A stretch of 64,000 nt of DNA. It comes from Xestospongia bergquistia. Taxonomy: Eukaryota; Porifera; Demospongiae; Haplosclerida; Petrosiidae. The notes under the pieces were generated by a model. It was not told the DNA's origin, ran no database searches, and worked only from the letters and a program-made list of their open reading frames with translations. The translations under genes and the position numbers were made by a program. Location of the stretch: assembly GCA_963965975.1 (NCBI GenBank), contig OZ014411.1, forward strand, positions 14,028,501-14,092,500, written 5' to 3'. Positions 10,831-22,325 of this stretch are shown here, piece by piece. Numbering within the stretch: the stretch's first letter is position 1; each line of letters starts with the position of its first letter.

Positions 10831-13800
10831 ATGAAACCATTAAAGTTAGTAAATATCCAATGACTAAACAATTTGATCTTACTTGTTTAATTAGAACATT
10901 TTGTATATTGCAAGATGTTGTAAAGAATGGGGTCTACTATTAAAACAATGGAATGTCAACAACATTGCTCAAAAATTATTGGAAGTGGCAATAACAAAGT
11001 TCTGTTTACGATACTCAGACTTTCCAGAATCTATAGTTGGCCAGAGAATGAATGCTCTCTTTGAAGCTATTGTTATTGCTGTTGAGTATGGTGAGTATAT
11101 TTACACTAAGTCACTGACTTATCATGTACTTTCTTTTATTTTAGAATGCACAGTCCTCCTCCCTGACATACTGGTACCTCAGAACATAGGGACTATTGCT
11201 GCTGAGCTGTCAGTAACTATGCTAACAGTTTTGCCTCATTTATCAAGTCAAGAAATAAAGGAAAAAATGCTTGAATATCTTCTTATTCAAGCTGAGTCTC
11301 CATTAAGTGGTCTTTTATCAAATTTCCCATCCTATGTACCAATTGAATGGTTATTTGATCAAAAGATATCTTCACCTGCAGTGTATAAATCTCTTCAGTG
11401 TCAAAGTGCTTTACATGCTACATCTGATCTGTTAAAAAAATTTATTATATCATTTCAAGATGAACATGTTGAAACATTTTTGATTTTATTTGAGTGTCGA
11501 CAGTCAGTGTCTTGTGAGACACTAGCCAAGTGTGCAGTTGAGAACAGTAAACCACAAATTGCATCTATCATTATGTGCAAACTGAAATCAGAAAAGTGTT
11601 ATGGCTTTTTGAACAAAGTAGTGAGGCAGTTTGATGATAAGCTAATGGCAACATTTGTGTTGAAATGTAGTCCAAAGATGAGAAGAGATTTGATCAAAAT
11701 TGTTCTTTTTTCTAATGAGGACTTTAAGAAGCGAAAAGATATCATAAATATTGTTCTAAAATCAGGTCCAATTGAAACAAATGATCCAATAGATTTTGTA
11801 GATGTTTTACGTCAATCTATGGAATTTCTTCTTTTTGATCCTAACATCTTAGAAACTTTGTTTAAAATTGGCTTTAGCTTTGGAAAATCTTCTAAAGGTT
11901 TGACAAAGTTGATTCTGAAGAAACGAGATCAACTAAAAAGACGTATTTCTATATTGTGTATTCTACTTGAGAATAAAGTAAATATTGATGACTTGTCCAT
12001 TGCCTATAGCTCTAATCAACCTGAGAAGCCAGGTACTCCACTTCATGCAGCCATAGAATTGGCTATTGAAACTGGTTAGTTAATTAGTTATAATAACTAT
12101 AAATTACTTCTAATTATTTTTGTAGGCAACACTCATATTGTATCCCTTGTTTGTAAGCTTCAAAATGATAATAGCTCAGTCTGTGATGCATTTGGTGCTT
12201 CCCCTCTTCATTTTATTGCCAAACAAAGTTTGAATAATTTCACTGTGGAAATATGTCGTATTATTTGTACAGAAACCAGCATTAACCCATTATTAAAAGA
12301 TAACAAGGGAAAAACTGCCTTAGATTACTGCTGTGGTCCAAATGATGAGCGAGTGCAAATTCTCAATGAGGCAGAGAAGTCTTATGATGTCGTAAACACT
12401 TCATTACCAATGTTGGATACAGTTCATTCATTAGTACAAAGTCCTGAAAATGTCCATGGTCATGAAAACAGTATTGAAATTGTAGCACAGGTTTGTACAA
12501 CAAGTGAACACAATACTAGTGATGCTGTTGCTACAAGAGACACTACCATTCATCTAGAAAGTGTACAGAAGTCTTTTTCATTGGAAGACTTACCTGATTT
12601 ACATAATCTCCTAGACTATATTTTAAGTCAAGATATTCTGTACTTCTCATTTAAAAAAAGACTTCATTTGTCTTTTAGCGATCATAATGATCAAGAAGAA
12701 GAAAACACTGTGTTAGATGACAGGGATACAGAAGTACCAGAAACCAACAAAGCAATTGCTGATCAATACGATGTCTTTTATTCACCACTAGCAAAAAAAT
12801 TTCTCCAGTCTGCTAATAAACTTGTTCCAAAAACTCTAAAAATTATTGAAAGGCTTGCATGTGGAGAGTCACCTCATAACTTGTCAAAAAAATTAGTGGG
12901 ACCAAAAGAAAGTATTTATGAAGCCAAACTTGATGAAGCCAAAAGAATTCTTTGGTGTAAAGTTATTGCATACTCTCCATCGAAGAAATGTCACTGCAGA
13001 GTTATCATCATTTTAGACATTGTTCTTGATCACAACAAAATTTCAAAAGCTGCTCAAAATGCTGATAAATGGATTCAACAAGGCAGAATAGAAGGAGGCA
13101 CTTATTCTGTGAAGCTTACAGCAAAAGGTTGTAAAGGAAGTCCATCCTACTACGAGCTTATTCCTGAAAACTTAGAAGATCCTAAAGCAAAAGAAGTACC
13201 ATATATGATGAGAGATGAATATGGAGCTGTTCCTATGTATTCGTTACCTGAATATGTATTAAAGAGTATACATCAAATGCCAAAAGAAGGTATTAAACGT
13301 TTTGGATTACCTCTTCGTCCATCTCATGAAGAACATGAAATAATTGATTTGCTTATTGAAGAAAACAACATCGTGAATATGTCATATCATGTAAAAACGC
13401 TATTAGTTGTTGGTAGAAGTGGAACTGGTAAGACCACATGTTGTCTTATGCGTCTTTGGGAGGAATTTTTACACTATTGGGAAATCGTTAATGATCACAA
13501 GCACCCAATTATTCCTCAAGTAATAATCACTTCTAAAGTACATCAAGAGATGGACCATAGTGAAGAAGCAAAACCATCTACACAGCCTGGGGGTGCAATT
13601 GAAGAACCAGTTTTATTACATGATAAATGCAGCAGAGATTCTGGAGTTGCCACCATTGCTTTAGAAGAGATAGTCCCTATAACTGAGTCCTCTAATGAGT
13701 TATGTAATCACATTCATCAAGTGTTTGTAACCAAGAATCCATATTTGACTCAAGAAGTAAAACGTAGATTCTATGATTTTGTGTCCGGTCATGACAAGTT

Positions 13801-16800
13801 GCAAGATCATTTGTCCTATGAGTCTAAACCACTCCCACTTTCCCTTAAAGATGTAGATGAACTTCATTATCCTCTTTTCATTACATCCAGAGAACTTCTC
13901 ATTTTAATTGATGGCACTTTAGATGGTGAGAAGTTTTTTCGAAGAAAGCAGGATGGCAAGTTAGTAGACAAAATTTACAACTCAGAGTTACCTTTTGATG
14001 ACATTGAATTTGGAGATGTGACATTTGAAGATGTAGATGATGAAGATGAAGATGATGATTATGACAGTGATTATAATGAGAATATTGAACGTGGTGATGA
14101 ACATCATGATGACACTGGTTATCAAATGATAGAAGTTACTTCATCTTACTTTAAAAAGGTCATTTGGCCTGTGATTTCAAAGGGAGATGACAAAGCCAAG
14201 TCAATCGATCCTATACTTGTTTGGCAGGAAATTAAGTCCTTCATCAAGGGTTCTGTGCAAGCATTGAAGTCAGAAGGTGGATATTTATCTCTGGTTGACT
14301 ACAAGAAGGTTGGAAAGAGCAAAGCACCAAATTTCTTTGAATGGAGGGAAATAATTTATGATCTTTTTCTCAAGTATCATAAGTATTGTCATTCACCAGT
14401 GCAGTCTGGGGAGAGATTATTTGATGAAGGTGATCTGTTATTTAATCTTCATAACCGTCTTGAAAATGGACCTGCATTCCCTTGGGTTGTTCATAATTTT
14501 TACATTGATGAAGTGCAAGATTTTACAGAAGCAGAGTTGTATCTTTTGCTTAGTTGCTCCCAGTGTCCAAATGGTAACTTTCTTTGTGGTGACTCTGCAC
14601 AAAGTATAATGCGAGGGGTTTCATTTAGGTTCACAGATGTCCGCTCTCTTTTTCATGAGCTCAAAACAAACATGAAAGTTGCTATTAACATTCCCAATGA
14701 GCCATATTATCTCACAATTAATTACAGGGCACATGCTGGAATTCTCAGAGTTTCTGACAGTGTAATTGAGCTTCTGGGACATTTCTTCAAAGAATCATTT
14801 GATGCTATATCTGAAAAATCTCGAACTTGTTATGGAGATAATGTTCAAAAGCCACTCATTGTATACTATGATGATCCTGAACAGTTGCCTTATATTTTGT
14901 CTGGACATCAACATAAGATGCGAGAAATTGAATTTGGAGCTCATCAAGCCATAATTGTACCATCAGAGGAAGTCAAGAAGAAATTACCCAAATCTCTACA
15001 GGGTGCAATAGTATTAACAGTGCTTGAAGCAAAAGGTCTTGAATTCAATGATGTGTTGTTATTCAACTTCTTTTCAGGTTCAAATGTAAGTAAAAGATTA
15101 TAACTAGATACTATACTGGCATTTCAAATAATTAATTACTCATAATCTAAATATTGTTAATTATTGTTAATTATTTTTTTCTTATAATAGGTTTCTCCAA
15201 AGAGCTGGGAACTAGTTAATGCATACACGTTTGTCGAAATTATGAATTCTTCTGAAAAAATAAGAAAAAAGTATGAGCATAATCTTCAAAGATTCAATGA
15301 AAGTGAAAACAAAGAGCTAAATACTGAATTAAAATATTTATATACTGCCATCACTCGAGCAAAACGAAATTTATGGATTTGTGATCAAGGCGGTTCAAGT
15401 AGTACTGACCAGATACATCCTATGTACAATTTCTGGTTGACCCAGTCTCTTGTCAAAGAAGTTACACTAGAAGACTCTGGTGAGTCATTTCAATCAACTG
15501 CTAGTACACCAGAAGATTGGAAGAAAGCAGGAGATTATCTTTTAGCTAAACATTTGTGGGAACAGGCTGAAAAATGTTACAGAAAAGCTAACTCAGATGC
15601 TCGTGTCAATGAAGTACATGCCTATGTTGAACTAGGCAAGAAAAATTATAAGGATGCAGCAAGATATTTTCTGATAGCTGATAAATGTGAACACGAAAGG
15701 AGACTACTAACTAAGACAGCTGTTTGCTTAAAGGCTGGAAAACTGTACTCTGAATCAGCACAACTATTTGAAAAGCTAGGGAGAGTAAGTTTTTCTATTA
15801 TGACTGACTACATGCATGACTTAACTTAGTAAGTCTTAGTACTTGACATAATCTGTATGTTTTCATTCAAAGTGTTTCTTTTGTTTTTTCACAGATCAAA
15901 CAAGCTAGTGATGCATATCTTCATGCAAAAGATGCTGAAAATTTCATTAGAGTCTGTGAATTAAAGCAAATGTACAGCCGGGTAATCAATGGATTGCGTT
16001 TTTGTGGGTACAAAATTAAAGCTTTAGAGAAAGCTGTGGAATATGGAGATAAGCTTAACTTGAGGGGCTTTCAAATCAATAAATTTGCTTATGAGTGTGT
16101 TAAACATTACACAACTTCTGGGGATAGAGATGCAGTAAAAGTAGCTGTTAACCATCTAGATGATAGCTTCCTTAAAATCAAGTATTTGGGATTAAATGGT
16201 TTCTATGAAGATATCTTACCCATACAAGTTGAGTTAAAGAATTATGAAGATGCATTTCTACTTGTTTTTCATCATGGGTTTTATAGACGTGGAATAGAAA
16301 TTGCAGGAGAATGTGGAAAGAGAAAGCAATTGTTTCAATTTTTGTTGTGTCAAATTTATGCTCAATTAAAACAAGAAGAATTCACTGATGACATAACAAA
16401 CACATTAACATTCATGCAGAATAACTGTAGTGACTTTCCATTTATATTAGCACAGACATTCTTGCTTCAAGGAAAGTTACATCATGATACTGCTGCATGT
16501 CTGAAAGCAAAAGAGCTATTTGAAAAATCACTACATGAAGAATTAAAAGTGGAATCTGGCTTGCTAGAAACAGTTAACACTCTTTTTGAAATAGGTGGTT
16601 ATGAAATGTCTCCAAATGAAGTGTTAGATTACTGTTTAATAGCAGTGAGATTATCAAAAGCTTTTGCCAAAACATCTCAGAATTTAACAGATAATGAAAA
16701 TAGCCAAATTAGCCAGTGCTTCCATTTAAATCAGATACAAAAATTAATTAATGGTCTTTATTTACTTCCACCTTACCAAGCTTATTGGCTTAAACATCCA

Positions 16801-18999
16801 TCATTTAAATTGTCCACAAAACTAACTGAAAAGGAATTATATATACATTGTGAAAAACACTTTTCTCAATATTGCACAGAATGGCTGGAATCCAGTGGAG
16901 CCATATCTAAAACATTGTCAAAGTTTATTCTTCATAAACAAGTGCTGCAACAAGGTTTAATTCCATGGAATGCACGGAATCGTTTTACTCATTATCTTGA
17001 GACACTTAGCATTATTGTAGAACTAAATGAGAGTCTAGGCTGTTATCCTGAATCTAGGGCAATTTTAGTTAATCTTTTCTCTCCACTGAGTGTCATTCAC
17101 AATCATGCCTGGAAGAAACATCATCTTCTTTCACTTCAAAACCTCACTGCTATTAATAACATGTTGAAGATGGAATGTACTAGTATGCTCCAGAACCCAG
17201 CAACAGTAGTGTCTCTTGATGAGTTGATGAAAATGTGGAGACTATGTTTGATAGCTTACAATAACACCAAAGCTTTATATGAACGGTTATCATCTTCATT
17301 TCAATCACCACATTTTGTGACTGGTATAAATAGTAGAAATCCGCGTCACATTTTTTACTATTGGATTAGATCTTGTGATGGAATTGCTTTTGAAGGTAGT
17401 GTCTTGAAAGCTATAGAAATGGTTTATAAGAAGATGCTTACATCAGTAGCCTTTTCAGAGGAAGTACGAGATACCATTTCTGATGATAATCTTCTGTATA
17501 TTGTTATTGTTCAGAGTACTGCCTTATTATATCTTGCTTCTCTTGCATGGAAGAAAATGTTCTTTATCCCTAAAATATTTAAGCATGTCATATTTACTTT
17601 TGATTTATTGAACAATCAAGGTAAATCTTTTTCCCTTATAAAGGCATGTGTAGAAGAAGCTCAACAGAATAAAATTGATTTATCTAGATTAGGTCGCTAT
17701 GCTTTACATCTTTTACAGCAAATTTTAAATTTTTTACTTGGGCAACTTAACAGTGATTGTAATATTTTGGATCGGGCAGTAAACAATGAGAATGAAATAG
17801 TATCAATGTATTACATTGTTTTAATCTTAACAGCAACTGCAAACCTTTACATAGCTAGACCTAACATGGAAAATGAGCCTGTTCACAAATGTTTGGTTTT
17901 GTTACAAACCAAAATGGACAGTTTACAGAGACATACAAGAAAACCAAATTACGCCAACTATGTCTATAGTACACTCAGTTCAATTTCACATGTTCCACAA
18001 TTGTTTGTAATGTCACGCACATTATTGGAAAGAGTGAAAAACTCAGAAATGTGCCAAATTTTTCCATCTCATGATTTGAACTATTTGAATGTTCAGCAAC
18101 TTGACGATGTACGCATATTGCCAAACATTCCATTGAAACCAGTACAAGTGGATTATAGTTTGTTTAAAATGTCTCAAATTGTATTAAAGAAGAAGAAAGA
18201 AGGAGAACAAGAAGGAAAAGTGGAAAGAGGAGGACATCTAGAAAAAGAAGGACAAGGAGAAGAAGACAAAAAGGATGAAAATGAAGGACATGCAAGAGGA
18301 AGAGAAGCAGAAGATGAACCACAAGGAGGTGGACATGAAGAAGAAGAAGAAGAAGAAGAGGAAGAAACAGTTGTATATCCTCCACAAATTAATGAAGGAA
18401 ATGACATTCTAGTGAAATTGAAAGAGAACAAGATTGAAAACAATTTCTGTTGGATATGTAAAGTTAGTATTTCAAGCAAAATAAGTGGAAAAGCTGAGAC
18501 ACAAACTGCTCAAGGTGATTTTGAACGGCAAGATAGCAGCAATGAAAGCGAATATGATAATCACATCAATAGTTCAGAACACAAAGAAAAAAGAGATCAA
18601 TATGAACGCTTCAAGAAACGTGAACAAATATGTTCTAATCTCAAATGGAAGGCAGTAAATTTGATTGAAGATTTAAAAAAGCTGCCCTCATTGTCACCTG
18701 ATGATGATAGTCTAATAACAGCCTGTGAGATACAATTAACCACTCTACATCAAGAGGTTGATTCTATAGTCACAAGTGGGTTTACTTGGCTTAAAATGTC
18801 GATAAAGTTGACTTATCAATGTCAAAAATTTAACGAAGTTTTTCAGAAGTTACGAGGAATTACTAGCAGTCAAGATGAAAGAGAAGAAACATTTGATCTA
18901 CCTGAAATGGAAGATTTCACTGAAGAAGAATACGCATACATTGATGAAATTCTTCCTGATACCAAACTAAGAAAAAAACAGAGAAACAAAAACAAGTAG
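10831..18999 (+). CDS. TRANK1-like: TRANK1-like giant protein, copy 1 (intact): ankyrin, SF1 helicase core, TPR
   Basis: Proposed exons: 10831-10848, 10895-11090, 11145-12074, 12126-15085, 15191-15784, 15895-18999, together 2601 codons including the stop. The start is uncertain: the ATG at 10831 keeps frame through a 46-nt intron, while an ATG at 10815 does not. Domains: helical N-terminal region (1-360); ankyrin repeats about 366-445 (GTPLHAAIELA, GASPLHFIAKQ, GKTALDYC); a RelE/ParE-like segment about 599-703; Walker A GRSGTGKTT near 808; an acidic linker near 1018; DEVQD near 1174; GDSAQS near 1202; NYRAH near 1247; AKGLEFNDV near 1350; YTAITRAKRNLWI near 1418. TPR-like helices follow from about 1478 and an acidic Glu-rich stretch at about 2328-2391. 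The motif order is that of UvrD/Rep superfamily 1 helicases. Function of the animal family is poorly known. A likely poly(A) signal is at about 19036. Confidence 0.9.
11091..11144 (+). other. 54-nt stopless intron in TRANK1-like copy 1
   Basis: GTGAGT...TTTTAG, length divisible by three and without stop codons, so retention would add 18 residues. The matching introns of copies 2 and 3 are 52 nt and would shift frame if retained. Confidence 0.7.
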
Positions 19000-19439
19000 A
19001 TATTATATTTATTAATTAGTAGAATTATAAATTTAAATAAATTGAATAATTCATATTTTTTTAGTTTATACAAACATTTATATGTAGCTTATCTACACAA
19101 TTTGCTTCAATTCTTTTCATCTAGATAGTTAAGAAATTTGTCTTAATTATCAATTAAACCTATATTTTACTTCCTTGTTTGATTTTAAAAACAACAACAA
19201 TAGCTGCAAACTATTATGTACATAGAACCTTTGAAAGTGACAATTAGCCATTCCATTACAGATGTTTGGTTTGTTACATAAGAAGGACATAATGTGACAA
19301 AAATGTAAATTATTCTACTATGTCTCAGTATTATGTACTTCATGTTCAATTATTTTTTATTGCATAAACCTTACTGGGAAAAATTAAAAATAAGGAAATG
19401 TTTTCAATTTGTACTTTTTTGAAATTTGATGTATCTAAT

Positions 19440-20130
19440 ACTATAAATAAAATATTTGTGGTATCATGTCAATGTAAAAGGCAAATGGCTGTTGTGTGCT
19501 TTAGAGAAAAATTGTGTTTATGTTTAAATTACACTGTAATACAGTGATATTTTGTTTATGTTATATTATTTAGTGGAGTAGGAAAAAGGGGAGCAAGCCC
19601 TACCCTTCCAATAATTATACAATAGATGCACATACTATATAGTGGATATACAGGACTTAAGTTTGTAACTCATCTATTAGTTGAATGCTAATTAAAGGCA
19701 GGGCACTAATGATGTCTTGGCAGTAATTGCTCATTAATAAATCAGTTTTGCATTCACATGTTGAAAGTGAAGACAATATATTGTTTATTTTTGTAAGCAT
19801 ACATGTGATGCTATGTTCTGTTCATGTTTACAAGACATCACTTGCTTTTTTGTATGAAGGAGACATGCTAAAGTTGACTTTTATGCTATATGCGTATACA
19901 AGTGTGTGTAATGTGTATAATGTTGTTTCTAAATATTTGATTTTATATTTATAATGTTACATTCTGTTCATGTTTACAAGACATCATCCATTTTTTACAT
20001 ATGAAGAAAGCACAAAAAAGTTGACGTTTATATACATGTGTCATTACTGATGTGTGTATACTATTGTTTTACTTTACTATTGTTTTGAGTCAGTGTACAT
20101 TTAACTCCATAACATTGCATGACAATATTA
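19440..20130. repeat. Ancient ghost copy of TMED intron 2/intron 3 sequence
   Basis: TTTGTGGTATCATGTCAATG and GTTGAAAGTGAAGACAAT followed by TTTGTAAGCATA parallel 9212-9230 and 9555-9590 in the TMED gene, in the same order. TMED exon 3 itself is missing. A TAGTGGAGTAGGAAA piece resembling the hAT end at 46604 lies inside. The equivalent after copy 2 is at about 32355-33045. Confidence 0.55.
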
Positions 20131-20670
20131 CATGTACATGTATACCAGTATTATCTATGTTACAAAAGTAGATATGTGTTAAACTAGTCTCTCTCTCTCT
20201 CTCTCTAACATATATAGCAGTATTACCCTGTGTTACAAATGTTAGATCTGTGTGTCTAATGATAATGTGTGCAATCCTAACTCTCATCTTTGTGTTGACT
20301 ATTATATAAGACTTTATTGATATTATCCAAGTTTATGTTGCTATAAGTTGTGGCACTCAAGAAAATGTTGTGTCATGTCAAGGGTTACCTCATGATCATC
20401 ATAATACTAACATTTACACCATAATTTATTGATGTTTGTATGACATCTCTATAACCTGTCATAGCAGCATGTATATGTCTCAAGGCATACCAACCTTCCT
20501 GAAATTATGATAATAATTAATGACATGAAATGGTATATACTTTATCTAAAGGTTAAATAGGGTGTAAACTAAAGACTTTTTATATGATTAATACATATTG
20601 CTATTTATAATTGATGATATGAACTTTCTAATTTTCTTTTATGGGTCATTCTTCATTATAGTAAGTGTCA

Positions 20671-20807
20671 GTTGATGCCAGCACGTCAGTTGATGTGGCT
20701 AATATTACATCTTCCCATGGTCTGGAGAGAGTCTTTCTCATATCTTGGATGATGGTTCTGAACAGCATGTTAGTTGTTACAGGCTCTACTGGTACAAGAC
20801 TAAGGGT
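20671..20807 (+). other. Conserved open stretch with splice-like borders, unassigned
   Basis: After a TATAG acceptor-like site the plus strand reads VSVDASTSVDVANITSSHGL and on to a GTAAGT-type donor. The copy at about 33580-33720 keeps the frame with few changes. The minus strand is open as well, so direction is undecided. It could be an exon of an unrecognised gene or of a non-coding RNA. Confidence 0.3.
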
Positions 20808-21064
20808 AAGTGTAAAAATTAAATGAGCAGATGTTGGCATTGACCTCTACTTGCATTGTCATTGTAATACCTTTCCTTCCTTACTGACAATTAACTAACA
20901 ATATTATGGAAACAAAAATGACTTCCTTAAATATGACGGAAAGAGGAAAGTATTAATAGGTAAGATTGCTAGCATATTATGGTCACCTTAATGAACTAAC
21001 TAATTACATATGAGGTTACTACTGTCATTAGTAAGATATTTTCTGCCATAATGTATACTGTTGT

Positions 21065-21171
21065 AGTATTGTCCTCATCTTGTCTTCCACATTTGTCAGG
21101 AATGTGGACTTGGTTTGCTAGGCTGTCTTTTGCCCAAGTAGGAGTGACAGGATGAGGACAAGACTAATACT
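21065..21171 (+). ncRNA. Candidate structured element able to fold as a three-way junction
   Basis: Outer stem: AGTATT plus GTCCTCATCTTGTC (21065-21084) pairs with GACAGGATGAGGAC (21146-21159) and AATACT (21166-21171), with a 6-nt bulge. Inside are two hairpins: TCCACATT/AATGTGGA (21086-21093 with 21101-21108) and CTTGG/CCAAG (21109-21113 with 21134-21138). The copy at 33978-34084 keeps these stems apart from one outer-stem change. RNA or DNA function is unproven; a foldback element is the alternative. Confidence 0.4.
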
Positions 21172-21477
21172 GTCGATACACTGTAAACATATAAGAAATT
21201 CTACATATTACTTAATAGGTACAGTAAGTTGAACTAAGAAATAACTGGTTATCAGAAATGATTAACATAACTCATATTTATATCTCCAGGTCAGAGAGGC
21301 ATACATAACAATGTTCACAATCCATCACATAATGTAAGTAGACATTAGATGATTCAACCTATATAATTAAAATTAGTAGTGGAGACATTAACATTACAGA
21401 GGAAACCACATAAGGTGATAAAAAAGATTTTGACCATATTTGGTCATACCTATGGTTGCAACAAAATACTGTATTGC

Positions 21478-21650
21478 ACTATTGTACTACTACTGTACTA
21501 CAATATTGTGGCTATTGTATTATTGTACTACAATATTGTGGCTATTGTATTATTGTACTACAATATTGTGGCTATTGTATTATTGTACTACAATATTGTG
21601 GCTATTGTATTATTGTACTATAATATTGTGGCTATTGTGCTATTGTATTA
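21478..21650. repeat. 30-bp minisatellite, about five units
   Basis: Tandem units of TACTACAATATTGTGG CTATTGTATTATTG type. The equivalent array at 34391-34505 has about three units. Confidence 0.9.
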
Positions 21651-21907
21651 TACAATACCCTAAACTTTACAGAACAATAATATTTATAATAAACAACACA
21701 AGGTAATCTCCAATCATGAATTATATTATACTAAAGACACAAACACAGCAATTTAATTTTGACAGTGGTCTCTAACTACACCACTTAATGCAATTATAAT
21801 GCTATTGATTCACACCCTAACATTAAGTCTTCTGTGAAGTTTACACTATCAATATCATTAAATGTATTTAGTGCTCAGACAATGTATAAATAAATACTTG
21901 GAATGAA

Positions 21908-22152
21908 ATTGATAGTGTACACTACCTGTACTTTTAGATGGTACACTACCTGTAAATATATATGGTACACTACCTGTACTTTGACATGGTACACTACCTG
22001 TAATGTTACACGGTACACTACCTGTAATGTTACATGGTACACTACCAGTAATGTTACGTGGTACACTACCTGTAATGTTACATGGTACACTACCTATAAT
22101 TTTACATGGTACACTACCTTTAATTTTTTTATATGGTGAGGTACCTGTAATT
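21908..22152. repeat. 24-bp minisatellite at the unit 1/unit 2 junction
   Basis: About ten units of the GGTACACTACCTGTAATGTT family, with more variants (TTTAGATGG, AAATATATATGG) toward the left end. Confidence 0.92.
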
Positions 22153-22325
22153 TTGCCTAAAGGAATACTTATGGTATCGTGTCTATATGTATTGTATTGA
22201 AAGATGAATGGCTGTTATATTCGTTAGTGGAAATCATGTTTTTGTTTAGACTATACTGTAGGACAATGATGCTTTGTCCTTTTTTAATTGATATGTAATA
22301 TCTTTATTGTTCTTTATTTCTTGTA

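Larger units (their letters stand above)
8829..21907. repeat. Segmental duplication unit 1 (about 13.1 kb)
   Basis: It runs from the minisatellite through TMED exons 3-4, TRANK1-like copy 1 and its 3' flank. Sequence left of the minisatellite (8500-8828) is not shared with later junctions, so the unit edge is in the satellite. Equivalent points in units 1, 2 and 3 (9818, 22773, 35799) are spaced 12955 and 13026 bp apart. Confidence 0.85.
19000..21907. other. 3' flank of TRANK1-like copy 1, mostly non-coding
   Basis: Contains a ghost of the TMED intron 2 to intron 3 region (about 19440-20130), a CT run (20191-20206), a splice-flanked open stretch (about 20671-20807), a three-way-junction element (21065-21171), a short splice-flanked block (21292-21335) and a 30-bp minisatellite (21478-21650). 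The whole flank is repeated after copy 2 at 31916-34827. Confidence 0.7.

Noticed and set aside
10815-10848. ATG at 10815 (MDTTPDETIK) as the TRANK1-like start
   Set aside because: It does not join the downstream frame through the visible intron, whereas the ATG at 10831 does. Alternative leader splicing could still rescue it.
14358-14954. Alternative plus-strand frames inside the helicase exon
   Set aside because: They overlap the conserved frame, which carries DEVQD and GDSAQS, and have no independent features.
18164-18479. Ser- and Leu-rich minus-strand frames opposite the acidic tail of the TRANK1-like protein
   Set aside because: They mirror the GAA/GAG run on the coding strand. The same applies at 31086-31395 and 44095-44355.
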